Position numbers and translations under genes: made by a program. From Pontivivens insulae (GTDB lineage Bacteria > Pseudomonadota > Alphaproteobacteria > Rhodobacterales > Rhodobacteraceae): 64,000 bases of DNA. The notes below the pieces were generated by a model. That model saw only the letters and a program-made list of their open reading frames with translations. It ran no database searches and was not told where the DNA came from. Of this stretch, positions 1 to 8,226 are shown one piece after another. The stretch is from the NCBI RefSeq assembly GCF_900302495.1, contig NZ_OMKW01000001.1:992001-1056000 (forward strand), read 5' to 3'. How positions within the stretch are numbered: the stretch's first letter is position 1; every line of letters begins with the position of its first letter.

Positions 1-1
1 G

Positions 2-1102
2 CGCAGCTTGATGCGGCGGGCAGGGCTGGACGGGCTCTTGCTAACCACACCGGCGGATATCTGCTATTTCACCGGCTTTCTGACCCGCTTTTGGGAAAGC
101 CCGACCCGACCGTGGTTTCTGATCGTGCCTGTCCAGGGCCCCACCGTTGCGGTGATCCCTCAGATTGGTGCCGCCCTCATGCGCACCTGCGCTGTCGGCC
201 AAATCCGAACCTGGCGCGCCCCTGATCTGGAGGATGATGGCACCTCTCTCCTTCAGGACACCCTCATCGACAGCATCGGCGCGGGCGGGCGCGTCGGGGT
301 GCCCAGCGGGCATGAGACCCATCTGCGGATGCCACTGCATGACTGGTCGCAGCTGCGGTCCGCCCCGGTCGACTTTCGCGGGGATGCCGGGGTGGTACGC
401 ACTTTGCGCATGACCAAATCAACCGCCGAGATCGAGCTGATCCGCGCCACCTGCGCCGTGGCCGATCGCGCATTCGCACGCGTGCCATCCATCGCACGGG
501 CCGGTGATCGCCTCAGCGACGTGTTCCGCCGGTTTCAGATGTTGGGATTGGAAGAGGGCGCGGATTGGGTGCCCTATCTGGCCGGCGCCGCAGGGCAGGG
601 CGGATATGCCGACGTCATCTCACCCGCGACAGATGAACCGCTCATGCCGGGCGATGTCCTGATGCTTGATACGGGACTGATCCGGCGCGGTTATTTCTGC
701 GATTTCGACCGCAACTACAGCGTGGGCGCTCCGACATCTGAAATAGCCGAGGCCCACCGGACCCTCATCGCAGCGACCGAGGCAGGGCGCGCTATCTGCC
801 GACCAGGTAACAGCGCTGCCGATATCTTCCACGCCATGGACAAGGTACTGACCGGTGGTGCGGGCGGAGCCGATGTTGGTCGATACGGTCACGGTTTGGG
901 TCTGCAACTGACGGAGGCCCCGTCCCTCATGCCCATGGACGCGACGGAACTGACCGAAGGGATGGTCCTCACTCTGGAGCCCAGCCTTGTATTTGGGCCG
1001 GATCGCATGATGGTTCATGAAGAAAACATCGTGATCACTGCGGATGGTGCACACTACCTTTCGAGCCGTGCAGGTGACGATCTGCTTGTGCTTGATACCT
1101 AA
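2..1102 (+). CDS. M24 family metallopeptidase / ectoine hydrolase-like (5' end outside window)
   Basis: Pita-bread fold M24 enzyme of the Xaa-Pro peptidase/creatinase type. The frame is open to the left edge and the first readable codons already sit inside the N-terminal creatinase domain (ADICYFTGF), so the true start probably lies upstream; the TTG-ATG at 8-13 is unlikely to be it. The dimetal ligands are visible in the C-terminal half: MLDTG and CDFDR (two Asp), YGHGLG (His), LTLEPS (Glu) and VHEEN (Glu). The next gene is an Asp/Glu racemase-like EutA protein one base downstream. That pairing is typical of ectoine/5-hydroxyectoine utilisation, where the M24 member (DoeA/EutD) opens the ectoine ring. 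The family call is firm; the ectoine substrate is inferred from the neighbour only. Confidence 0.85.
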   Translation, partial: RSLMRRAGLDGLLLTTPADICYFTGFLTRFWESPTRPWFLIVPVQGPTVAVIPQIGAALMRTCAVGQIRTWRAPDLEDDGTSLLQDTLIDSIGAGGRVGVPSGHETHLRMPLHDWSQLRSAPVDFRGDAGVVRTLRMTKSTAEIELIRATCAVADRAFARVPSIARAGDRLSDVFRRFQMLGLEEGADWVPYLAGAAGQGGYADVISPATDEPLMPGDVLMLDTGLIRRGYFCDFDRNYSVGAPTSEIAEAHRTLIAATEAGRAICRPGNSAADIFHAMDKVLTGGAGGADVGRYGHGLGLQLTEAPSLMPMDATELTEGMVLTLEPSLVFGPDRMMVHEENIVITADGAHYLSSRAGDDLLVLDT

Positions 1103-1103
1103 G

Positions 1104-1847
1104 GTGTCGCGGCGCTTTTCATACGAACTGGCACCGTCTACGGGCCCGGCTTTTGGACTGATCGTCCTACGCGCCGATGAAACGTTGGAACGTGACGTAG
1201 GCCGAATGGTGCCCCCGGCGCTCCAACCTCTGGTCACACGGGTCGAAAGCGGCAACAGCGTCACGCCAGACAGTTTGCGTGCGATGGAGGCGCGTCTGAC
1301 TGGTGCGGCGGCGCTATTCCCTGACGGGCACCGCTTCGACGTGATTGGCTATGGATGCACCAGTGCCACAGCCCAGATCGGGGCAGGGGCGGTGGCTGCG
1401 CGGATCCGGGCCGGTGCGTCGACACAGCATGTGACCGAACCGGTCTCGGCCACCATAGCGGCCTGCAGGGCGCTCGGCCTGCAATCCCTCGCGATCCTCT
1501 CTCCCTATGTGGAGGTGGTCTCAGCCCCCCTGCGCGACTGTTTCAGGGCAGCGGGGATCGCGACCCCTGTTTTCGGCACATTTGACGAGCCGGTTGAGGC
1601 GAATGTTGTGCGGATCGACGCTGACAGTATCCGGTCGGCTGCCGCATCGCTGGTGCATGGGGTCGATGGGCTGTTCCTGTCCTGCACCAACCTCAGGGTG
1701 CTCGATCTGATTGAAGAGCTTGAGGATCGGCTCGCAATGCCGGTGCTCAGCAGCAATCAAACCCTTCTGTGGCACATGTCCGCTTTGGCAGGGCATCCTG
1801 AGGGGGTCACAATCCCTGGTCGATTGGGTGCGGCACAACTCAGCTAA
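1104..1847 (+). CDS. Asp/Glu racemase superfamily protein, EutA/maleate isomerase-like
   Basis: A 247-residue protein of the Asp/Glu racemase, maleate cis-trans isomerase and arylmalonate decarboxylase superfamily. Two catalytic-type cysteines are seen at residues 85 (GYGCTSAT) and 194 (LSCTN), the arrangement used by maleate isomerase. The N-terminal FGLIVLRADETLE is the usual beginning of EutA-type ectoine-utilisation proteins. I chose the GTG at 1104, one base after the M24 stop, because it gives the family length; an earlier in-frame ATG at 1044 would add 20 residues read through the M24 gene. Probably co-transcribed with the M24 gene. The substrate is not shown by the sequence. Confidence 0.8.
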   Translation: MSRRFSYELAPSTGPAFGLIVLRADETLERDVGRMVPPALQPLVTRVESGNSVTPDSLRAMEARLTGAAALFPDGHRFDVIGYGCTSATAQIGAGAVAARIRAGASTQHVTEPVSATIAACRALGLQSLAILSPYVEVVSAPLRDCFRAAGIATPVFGTFDEPVEANVVRIDADSIRSAAASLVHGVDGLFLSCTNLRVLDLIEELEDRLAMPVLSSNQTLLWHMSALAGHPEGVTIPGRLGAAQLS

Positions 1848-1973
1848 GGCGCGAAATTACGCTCACATCTTGGGGATTTGAGCGCCGAACACAGGCCCTT
1901 TTTCTTTTCAGCGCTGAGCCGGTCTGCCATGATTCGGTCGTGGAGGGGGCACGTTTTCGAAGGGGAGGTGCCC

Positions 1974-2396
1974 ATGGGGATTGCAAATGTATCTTCGGCC
2001 GGGGCTGTCCCGATGGCCGAAATCCTGTCAGCAGATGACGCCCGGCTGTGGTTGAACGATCATCGCCGCACCCCGCTCTGCTGGCTGCTATGGGACCGTC
2101 CGGCAGGTGTGCCCTTCCTTTGCGGTGTCAGCGCCAGCGATGTCCGCGTGCTGGCGCATCTTGAAAAGGATCAGGTGCGGGATGGTCGCATTGGCCTGAC
2201 ATGGATGCAGCCGGATTTGCTCGATTTTGTCATGGCTCAGCCAAGGGGCTTCCTGGGCGTCAGCCTCTTTCCCTTTCTGACATTGGGGCAGGCGAAATGG
2301 TGCGAACACGCCATCATTGGTGAATTTGGCACGCGTGAGAATGGGGGTTGGCTCTTCAATACCCGCGCCCGGCGCGACGCGGATGTCGCACATTAA
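1974..2396 (+). CDS. hypothetical protein, 140 aa
   Basis: I do not recognise this protein. It is a soluble-looking 140-residue product with no signal peptide or membrane helix. It is rich in Trp and Leu, with a stretch LCWLLWDRPAGVPFLCG near residues 37-53. The ATG at 1974 is preceded by AGGGGAGG at a good distance; an in-frame start at 1878 would add 32 residues without a ribosome site. Its last 14 bases overlap the start of the following YdeI-like gene, so the two are likely translated together. No function is proposed. Confidence 0.55.
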   Translation: MGIANVSSAGAVPMAEILSADDARLWLNDHRRTPLCWLLWDRPAGVPFLCGVSASDVRVLAHLEKDQVRDGRIGLTWMQPDLLDFVMAQPRGFLGVSLFPFLTLGQAKWCEHAIIGEFGTRENGGWLFNTRARRDADVAH

Positions 2397-2952
2397 AGAC
2401 GTGGACATCCGCAGTCGGGCCGACTGGCGGGCTTGGCTCAGTACCAATCACGCTGAGGCTGGATCTGTTTGGTTGATCCGCTGGAAGAAGCACACCCCGC
2501 ACTATGTCGATCACATGGAGTTAGTGGCCGAGGCGCTGTGCTGGGGCTGGATCGACAGCGCCGTGCGCAAGCGTGACGCTGACAGCTCACGTCTTCTGAT
2601 GTCTCCGCGCAATCCGAAATCGGCCTGGTCTGCCGTGAACAAGCGTCTTGTCGACGTCGCTGAGGCGGAGGGGCAGATGACCGACGCGGGCCGCGCGCTG
2701 ATTGAAGCCGCAAAGGCTAACGGAATGTGGAGCTTTCTCGATGATGTCGAACGGCTCGAAATCCCGCCAGACCTTGCAGAGGCGTTCGCGGCCTCGCCTC
2801 CATCGCGGCAAGAATGGGACGCATTTCCCCGATCCGCCAAACGCGGCATTCTGGAGTGGATCAAGACTGCGAAGCAGCCTCAGACCCGCGCTCGCCGCAT
2901 TGCGGACACGGCGCGGCTGGCAGCAATAGGCCAGCGCGCGAACGGGGGCTGA
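2383..2952 (+). CDS. YdeI/OmpD-associated family protein
   Basis: A 189-residue cytoplasmic protein of the YdeI/OmpD-associated family (YdhG/YdeI DUF1801-like N-terminus plus the C-terminal OmpdA module). Seen: the N-terminal block SVWLIRWKKHT followed by EALCWGWIDS, then the arginine-rich central part ending in SAWSAVNKR. The C-terminus has the family's SAKRGILEWIKTAKQPQTR segment. The family is widespread but poorly characterised; some members are linked to cationic peptide response. The ATG at 2383 lies inside the 3' end of the preceding small gene (14-base overlap). The family call is good; the cellular role is unknown. Confidence 0.8.
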   Translation: MSHIKDVDIRSRADWRAWLSTNHAEAGSVWLIRWKKHTPHYVDHMELVAEALCWGWIDSAVRKRDADSSRLLMSPRNPKSAWSAVNKRLVDVAEAEGQMTDAGRALIEAAKANGMWSFLDDVERLEIPPDLAEAFAASPPSRQEWDAFPRSAKRGILEWIKTAKQPQTRARRIADTARLAAIGQRANGG

Positions 2953-3047
2953 AGCGGGCCTTTTCGCGCTGTCGCTTTCGTGATTCCAGCTTCCCGCGAC
3001 CCCCAGCTAGATTGCGGATCAAGTTTGCACCCTATCGGAGCCGCCCC

Positions 3048-3884
3048 ATGCGCCTGACCGCCTATCTCACCTCCATCGCACTTGCCCTTCTTGGCACATC
3101 TCCCGCAGCGCTGGCACAGGTGCCAAGCTGCGGGGCAGAGGGCGATCCGTGTACGCTTTCAGGCGGCGAATATCATGCATCACTTCCCGATGGAGAGATA
3201 TCAGGCGCGTTTGTCTGGCTTCACGGCTATGGTGGCCGGGCAGAAAGCGTTGTGCGCAATCGTGGTCTGATGTCGGCTTTTCACGAGCATGGCTATGCCG
3301 TGATCGCGGTCCAGGGCATGCCGCGCTTCTCAGGCGACCGCGGCGGCAGTTGGAACAGCCTCGCCCGTCCCGCCCCACGCCGCGATGACGTCGCCTTCAT
3401 CGAGAGTGTCGCTGACGATGCCGCCGCCCGCTTCGGCTTCGATCGTGGACGCACGATGCTGGCCGGATTTTCCGGCGGGGGCATGATGACATGGCGTGTC
3501 GCGTGTGATGCGCCCGACGCCTTCGCGGCATATCTGCCGGTCGCGGGCACATTCTGGGATCCCGCCCCGACCGATTGCGGCGCGCCTGCGCTACTGCACC
3601 ACACCCATGGCTGGACAGACGGCGTGGTGCCGCTCGAAGGCCGCACCGTCGGCTCCGGGATCACACAAGGTGATGTCTTCGCGATCCTGGGTGACATGCG
3701 GCAGACGATGGGCTGCACCTCACGCCCGGCCGAGCAGATGCAGGATGACATGCCCTACCTCACCCGGGCGTGGTCCGACTGCACCAATGCGACCGCCATG
3801 GCGATGACGCTGCATCCGGGGGGGCACGCAATCCCATCCGGCTGGGTTGAGCGCATGGATGCCTGGCTCGACGCCGAGTTGTGA
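3048..3884 (+). CDS. secreted alpha/beta hydrolase, polyhydroxybutyrate depolymerase / LpqC-like esterase
   Basis: A 278-residue exported esterase. Residues 1-23 form a Sec signal peptide ending SPAALAQ. The nucleophile elbow GFSGGG places the catalytic Ser at about residue 142. HGWTDGVVPL supplies the likely Asp and the final HPGGHAIP the His. The early WLHGYGG block is the oxyanion region. Such LpqC/PHB depolymerase-family proteins cleave short esters or polyesters outside the cytoplasm. Cysteine-bearing loops (PSCGAEGDPC) suggest disulfides. The frame is open further upstream, but the start at 3048 gives the signal peptide. It sits alone, with no obvious operon partner. Confidence 0.8.
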   Translation: MRLTAYLTSIALALLGTSPAALAQVPSCGAEGDPCTLSGGEYHASLPDGEISGAFVWLHGYGGRAESVVRNRGLMSAFHEHGYAVIAVQGMPRFSGDRGGSWNSLARPAPRRDDVAFIESVADDAAARFGFDRGRTMLAGFSGGGMMTWRVACDAPDAFAAYLPVAGTFWDPAPTDCGAPALLHHTHGWTDGVVPLEGRTVGSGITQGDVFAILGDMRQTMGCTSRPAEQMQDDMPYLTRAWSDCTNATAMAMTLHPGGHAIPSGWVERMDAWLDAEL

Positions 3885-3989
3885 ACGGATCGGGCGAGAT
3901 TGCCCTTGTTCCTGCCTCGAAGCCCGTTAAAAACCTTCCATCCATGTTCGGGGGCGCGTGGATGGGTGTGGTTTAGGGAAGGATTACAC

Positions 3990-5042
3990 ATGACGTTTAC
4001 GTCACGAATTGCAGGCGCATTGGTCGCCTGTGCGCTCAGCATCACGGCAGTACAGGCCCAGAGCTTGCAGGACGGCATCGACGCGTGGCTCGCGGATGAC
4101 GACGCAACCGCGCTGCCCATCTTGTCGGACCTGGCCAATGCCGGCGATGTGGATGCGCAAATGTTGCTGGGGCAGATCGAGGCGGTGGCCCCGCCCGGAG
4201 CAGGATCGGAGTTTCTGGCCAACCTCAACCGCCGTGAGCGCATCGCGCTTCTGCGGTCCGAGGGCGGGCTGTCAGGCACCTCCTGGACCCGTGTGCAAGA
4301 GCGGGACGGAAACCCGCTTGCGGCCGCGTTGATGGAGGCACGCCTGCCCGACGCCACGCTCGAAACCGCGTCCTTCCTCGTGCAGGAGGGGGAAGTACAG
4401 GCGGGCACCGCGCTGGCGTGGCAGGTCTTCGACCGTGGCCGCTGGAACGAGATTTTCGCCCTGACCCCCGACGATCCCCTTTTGGGAGAGCTCGATTTCG
4501 TCAGCTGGAGCCGCAGCTATTTCGGCGCTCCTCCGGGACCGGATGCCTGGGCATGGCTTACCGATACCCCCGCCACCGGCCGGACCGGCGGCATGATGAT
4601 GGTGTCACTGGTCGCCCCGGTTCTGGCGCCGCATCTGCGCCCCTCCGAACAGCTGCGCGACTATATTCAGGCCATGCGCGGCACGCCGGAATTCCTCGTC
4701 GACAATGGTGATATCGTGGATGCTGCCGCGGTGATGGAGCGTCAGCTGCCGCTCGATTCCAATCTTGCGACCGTGAACGCGTATTGTTCGTCGACCTGTC
4801 CCGATCAGGTCGGTCTTTGCGGCATGGCGGTGATCGCAGCAACCGGTGGTGCAGACCGGATCAAGCTTCACGACACGCCCTACGAGGCGCTGATCTCGCA
4901 AGAGCAGTTCGCCCAATCGCCGCGCGCGGTCGGTGAACTGCGCCGCTGGATGGCCAGCCTGCAAAGCTCTGCCGAAATGCAGGGTCGTGTCGTGCTCAGC
5001 CAGTGCGTGAACGAGGATATCGCCTCGATCACTGTCGAGTAA
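3990..5042 (+). CDS. secreted hypothetical protein, 350 aa
   Basis: I do not recognise a named family. Residues 1-23 are a signal peptide (cleavage near AVQAQS). The segment that follows (about 25-70) resembles one Sel1/TPR-like helical repeat: it alternates short helices with AxxxLxxLAxxGDxxAQ spacing. Near residues 268-277 is a cysteine cluster, YCSSTCPDQVGLCG, that could form disulfides or bind a metal. The rest is helical and acidic. The start at 3990 is chosen for the signal peptide. It is followed by a strong hairpin, so it is probably monocistronic. Periplasmic localisation is inferred; no role can be given. Confidence 0.65.
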   Translation: MTFTSRIAGALVACALSITAVQAQSLQDGIDAWLADDDATALPILSDLANAGDVDAQMLLGQIEAVAPPGAGSEFLANLNRRERIALLRSEGGLSGTSWTRVQERDGNPLAAALMEARLPDATLETASFLVQEGEVQAGTALAWQVFDRGRWNEIFALTPDDPLLGELDFVSWSRSYFGAPPGPDAWAWLTDTPATGRTGGMMMVSLVAPVLAPHLRPSEQLRDYIQAMRGTPEFLVDNGDIVDAAAVMERQLPLDSNLATVNAYCSSTCPDQVGLCGMAVIAATGGADRIKLHDTPYEALISQEQFAQSPRAVGELRRWMASLQSSAEMQGRVVLSQCVNEDIASITVE

Positions 5043-5059
5043 GCACATCGCTTGCGCCG

Positions 5060-5092
5060 GGTCATGGGGTTGCGTATGTGTACCCCATGACC
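5060..5092 (+). repeat. 11-bp perfect inverted repeat between the secreted unknown and leuC
   Basis: GGTCATGGGGT at 5060-5070 and ACCCCATGACC at 5082-5092 are exact reverse complements around an 11-base loop. No T run follows, so it is either a Rho-aided transcript end for the upstream gene or a structure in the leuC leader. It lies 18 bases after the upstream stop codon and about 175 bases before leuC. Confidence 0.55.
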
Positions 5093-5265
5093 TGCCGCTC
5101 ATGTCAGATTCCGGTCCTTGATGACCATGCACGTCTTCCGTGGCGCTTCTTTGGCGACGCGAAGGCGCTTGAATCCCAACTATGAGCCGCCCCGCGCCCG
5201 CTGATGTACAGCGCGGCGCAGCCTGCCTTTTTCAGCCATCACGACAGCCTCAAGGGACATGACCC

Positions 5266-6669
5266 ATGGCCAAGACACTCTATGACAAGATCTGGGACGC
5301 GCATGTCGTCCACGAAGATACGGACGGGACCAGCCTGCTCTATATCGATCGCCACCTCGTGCATGAGGTAACCTCGCCGCAGGCCTTCGAAGGGCTGCGC
5401 ATGGCGGGTCGCACCGTACGCGCGCCGGAAAAAACCATCGCCGTGCCGGACCACAACGTGCCCACGACGCTGGACCGCGCCAATGCCGCGACCATGACCG
5501 AGGACAGCCGCATTCAGGTCGAAGCCCTCGACAAGAATGCCAAGGAATTCGGCATCCACTACTACCCCGTCTCTGATGTGCGTCAGGGGATCGTTCACAT
5601 CGTCGGGCCAGAGCAGGGCTGGACCCTTCCTGGCATGACGGTCGTTTGCGGCGACAGCCACACCGCGACCCACGGTGCCTTCGGCGCGCTGGCTCACGGG
5701 ATCGGCACGTCCGAGGTGGAGCATGTGCTCGCCACCCAGACGCTGATCCAGAAGAAGTCCAAGAACATGAAGGTGGAGATCACCGGGTCGCTGCGCCCCG
5801 GCGTGACCGCCAAGGACATCACCATGGCCGTCATCGGCCAGACGGGCACCGCAGGCGGCACAGGCTACGTCATCGAATATTGCGGGCAAGCCATCGAAGA
5901 GCTTTCGATGGAAGGCCGCATGACGGTCTGCAACATGGCAATCGAGGGCGGCGCACGTGCGGGCCTGATCGCACCGGACGAGAAGACCTTCGCATACTGC
6001 ATGGGTCGCCCGCACGCACCGAAAGGCGCACAGTGGGAAGCAGCGCTCGCCTACTGGAAAACTCTCAAGACCGATGAGGGCGCGCATTTCGACAAGGTCG
6101 TGACCATCGCGGGTGAGGACATCGCCCCGCTTGTCACCTGGGGCACCTCGCCCGAGGACGTTCTGCCGATCACGGCCACCGTCCCTTCGCCCGAAGATTT
6201 CGAAGGCGGTAAGGTTGAGGCCGCACGCCGGTCACTGGCGTATATGGGTCTTGAGCCAGGTCAGAAGCTGAGCGACGTGACTGTCGATACGGTTTTCATT
6301 GGCTCCTGCACCAATGGCCGGATCGAGGATCTGCGTGCCGCTGCTGCCGTGCTGAAGGGCAAGAAGATCAAGGACGGGATGCGCGCCATGGTCGTCCCGG
6401 GCTCCGGCCTCGTCCGCGCACAGGCCGAAGAGGAAGGCCTTGCCGACATCTTCAAGGAAGCTGGGTTTGAATGGCGCATGGCGGGCTGCTCGATGTGCCT
6501 CGCGATGAACCCCGATCAGCTGAAGCCGGAAGAGCGTTGCATCTCCACCTCGAACCGTAATTTCGAGGGGCGTCAGGGCCGTGGCGGACGTACGCATTTG
6601 GCCTCCCCGGCGATGGCGGCTGCTGCTGCAATCACCGGTCGTCTGACAGATGTACGGGAATTGAACTAA
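5266..6669 (+). CDS. leuC: 3-isopropylmalate dehydratase large subunit
   Basis: Large subunit of isopropylmalate isomerase, which with LeuD converts 2- to 3-isopropylmalate in leucine synthesis. It has 467 residues, the standard length. The three [4Fe-4S] ligands are seen as Cys348 (GSCTNGR) and Cys408/Cys411 (CSMC). Other signatures include [13 protein letters not shown] and the terminal [10 protein letters not shown]. The ATG at 5266 gives the usual N-terminus [11 protein letters not shown]. The leuD gene follows 118 bases downstream after a hairpin and a phased repeat, so the two subunits are not translationally coupled. Confidence 0.98.
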   Translation: MAKTLYDKIWDAHVVHEDTDGTSLLYIDRHLVHEVTSPQAFEGLRMAGRTVRAPEKTIAVPDHNVPTTLDRANAATMTEDSRIQVEALDKNAKEFGIHYYPVSDVRQGIVHIVGPEQGWTLPGMTVVCGDSHTATHGAFGALAHGIGTSEVEHVLATQTLIQKKSKNMKVEITGSLRPGVTAKDITMAVIGQTGTAGGTGYVIEYCGQAIEELSMEGRMTVCNMAIEGGARAGLIAPDEKTFAYCMGRPHAPKGAQWEAALAYWKTLKTDEGAHFDKVVTIAGEDIAPLVTWGTSPEDVLPITATVPSPEDFEGGKVEAARRSLAYMGLEPGQKLSDVTVDTVFIGSCTNGRIEDLRAAAAVLKGKKIKDGMRAMVVPGSGLVRAQAEEEGLADIFKEAGFEWRMAGCSMCLAMNPDQLKPEERCISTSNRNFEGRQGRGGRTHLASPAMAAAAAITGRLTDVRELN

Positions 6670-6675
6670 AAACAT

Positions 6676-6698
6676 CCGGCGGGCCTAAGGCTCGCCGG
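6676..6698 (+). terminator. GC-rich hairpin after leuC
   Basis: CCGGCGGGCC (6676-6685), loop TAA, GGCTCGCCGG (6689-6698): a 10-bp stem with one G-T wobble starting 6 bases after the leuC stop. Only a weak T-rich tract follows (TTCGTTCTTCC). It could be a partial terminator or processing site setting the leuC:leuD ratio. Because leuD begins only 90 bases further on, a separate leuD promoter in the following repeat region is likely. Confidence 0.6.
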
Positions 6699-6710
6699 TT
6701 CGTTCTTCCG

Positions 6711-6749
6711 GTGCACGGGTTGTGCACACTTGGTGTACGCTCTGTGCAC
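6711..6749 (+). promoter_or_regulatory. four GTGCAC motifs phased at exactly 11 bp upstream of leuD
   Basis: GTGCAC occurs at 6711, 6722 and 6744 and as GTGTAC at 6733, a regular 11-base spacing that puts each copy on the same helix face. Two copies extend to the self-complementary TGTGCACA (6721-6728, 6743-6750). The array ends 38 bases before the leuD start codon. This looks like a cooperative protein-binding site controlling leuD; the binding protein is unknown. Confidence 0.5.
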
Positions 6750-6787
6750 ATCACAGAATTCCATCCCGAAGGGGAGTAGGACACGTT

Positions 6788-7393
6788 ATGGAAAAATTCA
6801 CGACTCTTACGGGTGTTGCTGCACCCATGCCGCTGGTCAACATCGACACCGATATGATCATCCCCAAGCAGTTCCTGAAAACGATCAAGCGCACTGGCCT
6901 TGGCGCGAACCTGTTTGACGAGATGCGTTTCAACACCGATGGCTCGGAAATCGAGGATTTCGTGCTGAACAAGCCCGCTTACCGCGAAGCGTCGATCCTG
7001 GTCGCAGGTGACAATTTCGGGTGTGGTTCCAGCCGCGAGCACGCGCCCTGGGCACTGGCTGATTTTGGCATTCGCTGTGTGATAAGCACCTCTTTTGCCG
7101 ACATTTTCTTCAACAACTGCTTCAAGAACGGCATTCTGCCGATCGTCTTGCCGCAGGAAGATGTCGACAAGCTGATGGACGATGCAGAGCGTGGCGCGAA
7201 CGCTGTGATGACGGTCGATCTCGAAGCGCAGACCATCACCGGGCCCGATGGGGGCACAATCACGTTTGACGTAGAGCCGTTCCGCAAGCATTGTCTGTTG
7301 AACGGCCTCGATGACATCGGGCTGACGCTTCAGAAATCCGCGTCCATCGATTCGTTCGAGGCGCAATACGCACAACAGGCACCGTGGCTGTAA
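6788..7393 (+). CDS. leuD: 3-isopropylmalate dehydratase small subunit
   Basis: Small swivelling-domain subunit of isopropylmalate isomerase, 201 residues, the usual length. Seen: [15 protein letters not shown] at the start, the block [15 protein letters not shown], and [17 protein letters not shown], the substrate-binding segment of LeuD. The ATG at 6788 follows AAGGGGAGTAGG. The partner LeuC is encoded just upstream. The 3' end overlaps a possible GTG start of the next gene by 10 bases. Confidence 0.97.
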   Translation: MEKFTTLTGVAAPMPLVNIDTDMIIPKQFLKTIKRTGLGANLFDEMRFNTDGSEIEDFVLNKPAYREASILVAGDNFGCGSSREHAPWALADFGIRCVISTSFADIFFNNCFKNGILPIVLPQEDVDKLMDDAERGANAVMTVDLEAQTITGPDGGTITFDVEPFRKHCLLNGLDDIGLTLQKSASIDSFEAQYAQQAPWL

Positions 7394-8226
7394 GAAACGA
7401 AATATCCCGCAAGCGCGCCACTCCCTTCAGCATGTTCGTCAGGCTGATAACCGGCATCTCGCGGGCATTTTTGGTTCTTGTTTTCATAGCCGCCCCGGCC
7501 TTTTTGTTGCCGGAAGCCAATCGGAACGCGCAGGAGATTTCCCTGATTATCGGGGCGATCCTCGGCGCGTTCACGATGTTTGAATACGCGTCCTCCCATC
7601 CGGGATTGGTCGATTTCAGGTTTGCGCCGCCATATAACCGCGTGCGCTTTTTCAGCTTTGCCGTCTTGGTTATGGCGCTGATTTTCCTATGTCGCGCGGA
7701 TGTTGGCGCGGACAGCTTCTCTGCTGATATGATTGCGTTTTCTGATGGTTTGGTGCGCCTTCTCAACGTGCCATTCAGCCCGGTCGTTCTGGCGGACGGA
7801 CTGATGATGGATGGGGAGGAGGGCATCCCGCTCGTCGCGCGGGCTGCGGCGCTGAGCTTCACGATAGCGACCTGCTCCATCATCTTCTTCTCGGCCTATA
7901 TCTGGATCTTCCGCTGGCCGACCGAGAGAGAAAGCTTCAATCTGTGGGTCAATTTGCCAACCTTCGATCCGACACTTGGTCAGGACATAAGCTGGCGTCT
8001 GCGGCGGCAGGGCATGATGAATATGCTCGTCGCGATCGCCTTGCCCTACACCACGATTTCTATCGCGTCCCGCTCTGGCGGCTGGTTTGATCCGTCCGCG
8101 CTGGAGAACCACCAATCCCTGATCTGGGGCTGCGTGTTCTGGGCCTTTACGCCTGTGGTGCTGTTCAACCGCGGATCGGCGATGCTGAAGATTGCTTGGC
8201 TGATCGATCGCGCGCGCACCGATTGA
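7384..8226 (+). CDS. conserved membrane protein, unknown function
   Basis: A polytopic membrane protein of up to 280 residues that I do not recognise. Hydrophobic segments occur near residues 21-40, 46-62, 80-100, 155-180, 218-236 and 246-262, so five or six helices are likely, with an Arg/Lys-rich N-terminus probably inside. Two starts are possible: GTG at 7384, overlapping leuD by 10 bases, or ATG at 7432; neither has a strong ribosome site. It lies directly between leuD and a nuclease-fold gene whose TTG start overlaps its stop, suggesting a transcript leuD, this gene and the nuclease-fold gene. Confidence 0.65.
   Translation: MAVRNEISRKRATPFSMFVRLITGISRAFLVLVFIAAPAFLLPEANRNAQEISLIIGAILGAFTMFEYASSHPGLVDFRFAPPYNRVRFFSFAVLVMALIFLCRADVGADSFSADMIAFSDGLVRLLNVPFSPVVLADGLMMDGEEGIPLVARAAALSFTIATCSIIFFSAYIWIFRWPTERESFNLWVNLPTFDPTLGQDISWRLRRQGMMNMLVAIALPYTTISIASRSGGWFDPSALENHQSLIWGCVFWAFTPVVLFNRGSAMLKIAWLIDRARTD

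Noticed and set aside
5087-5185. 32-codon ORF beginning MTCRSC between the secreted unknown and leuC
   Set aside because: Its start codon lies in the 3' arm of a strong hairpin, there is no ribosome site, and it is too short to judge coding character.
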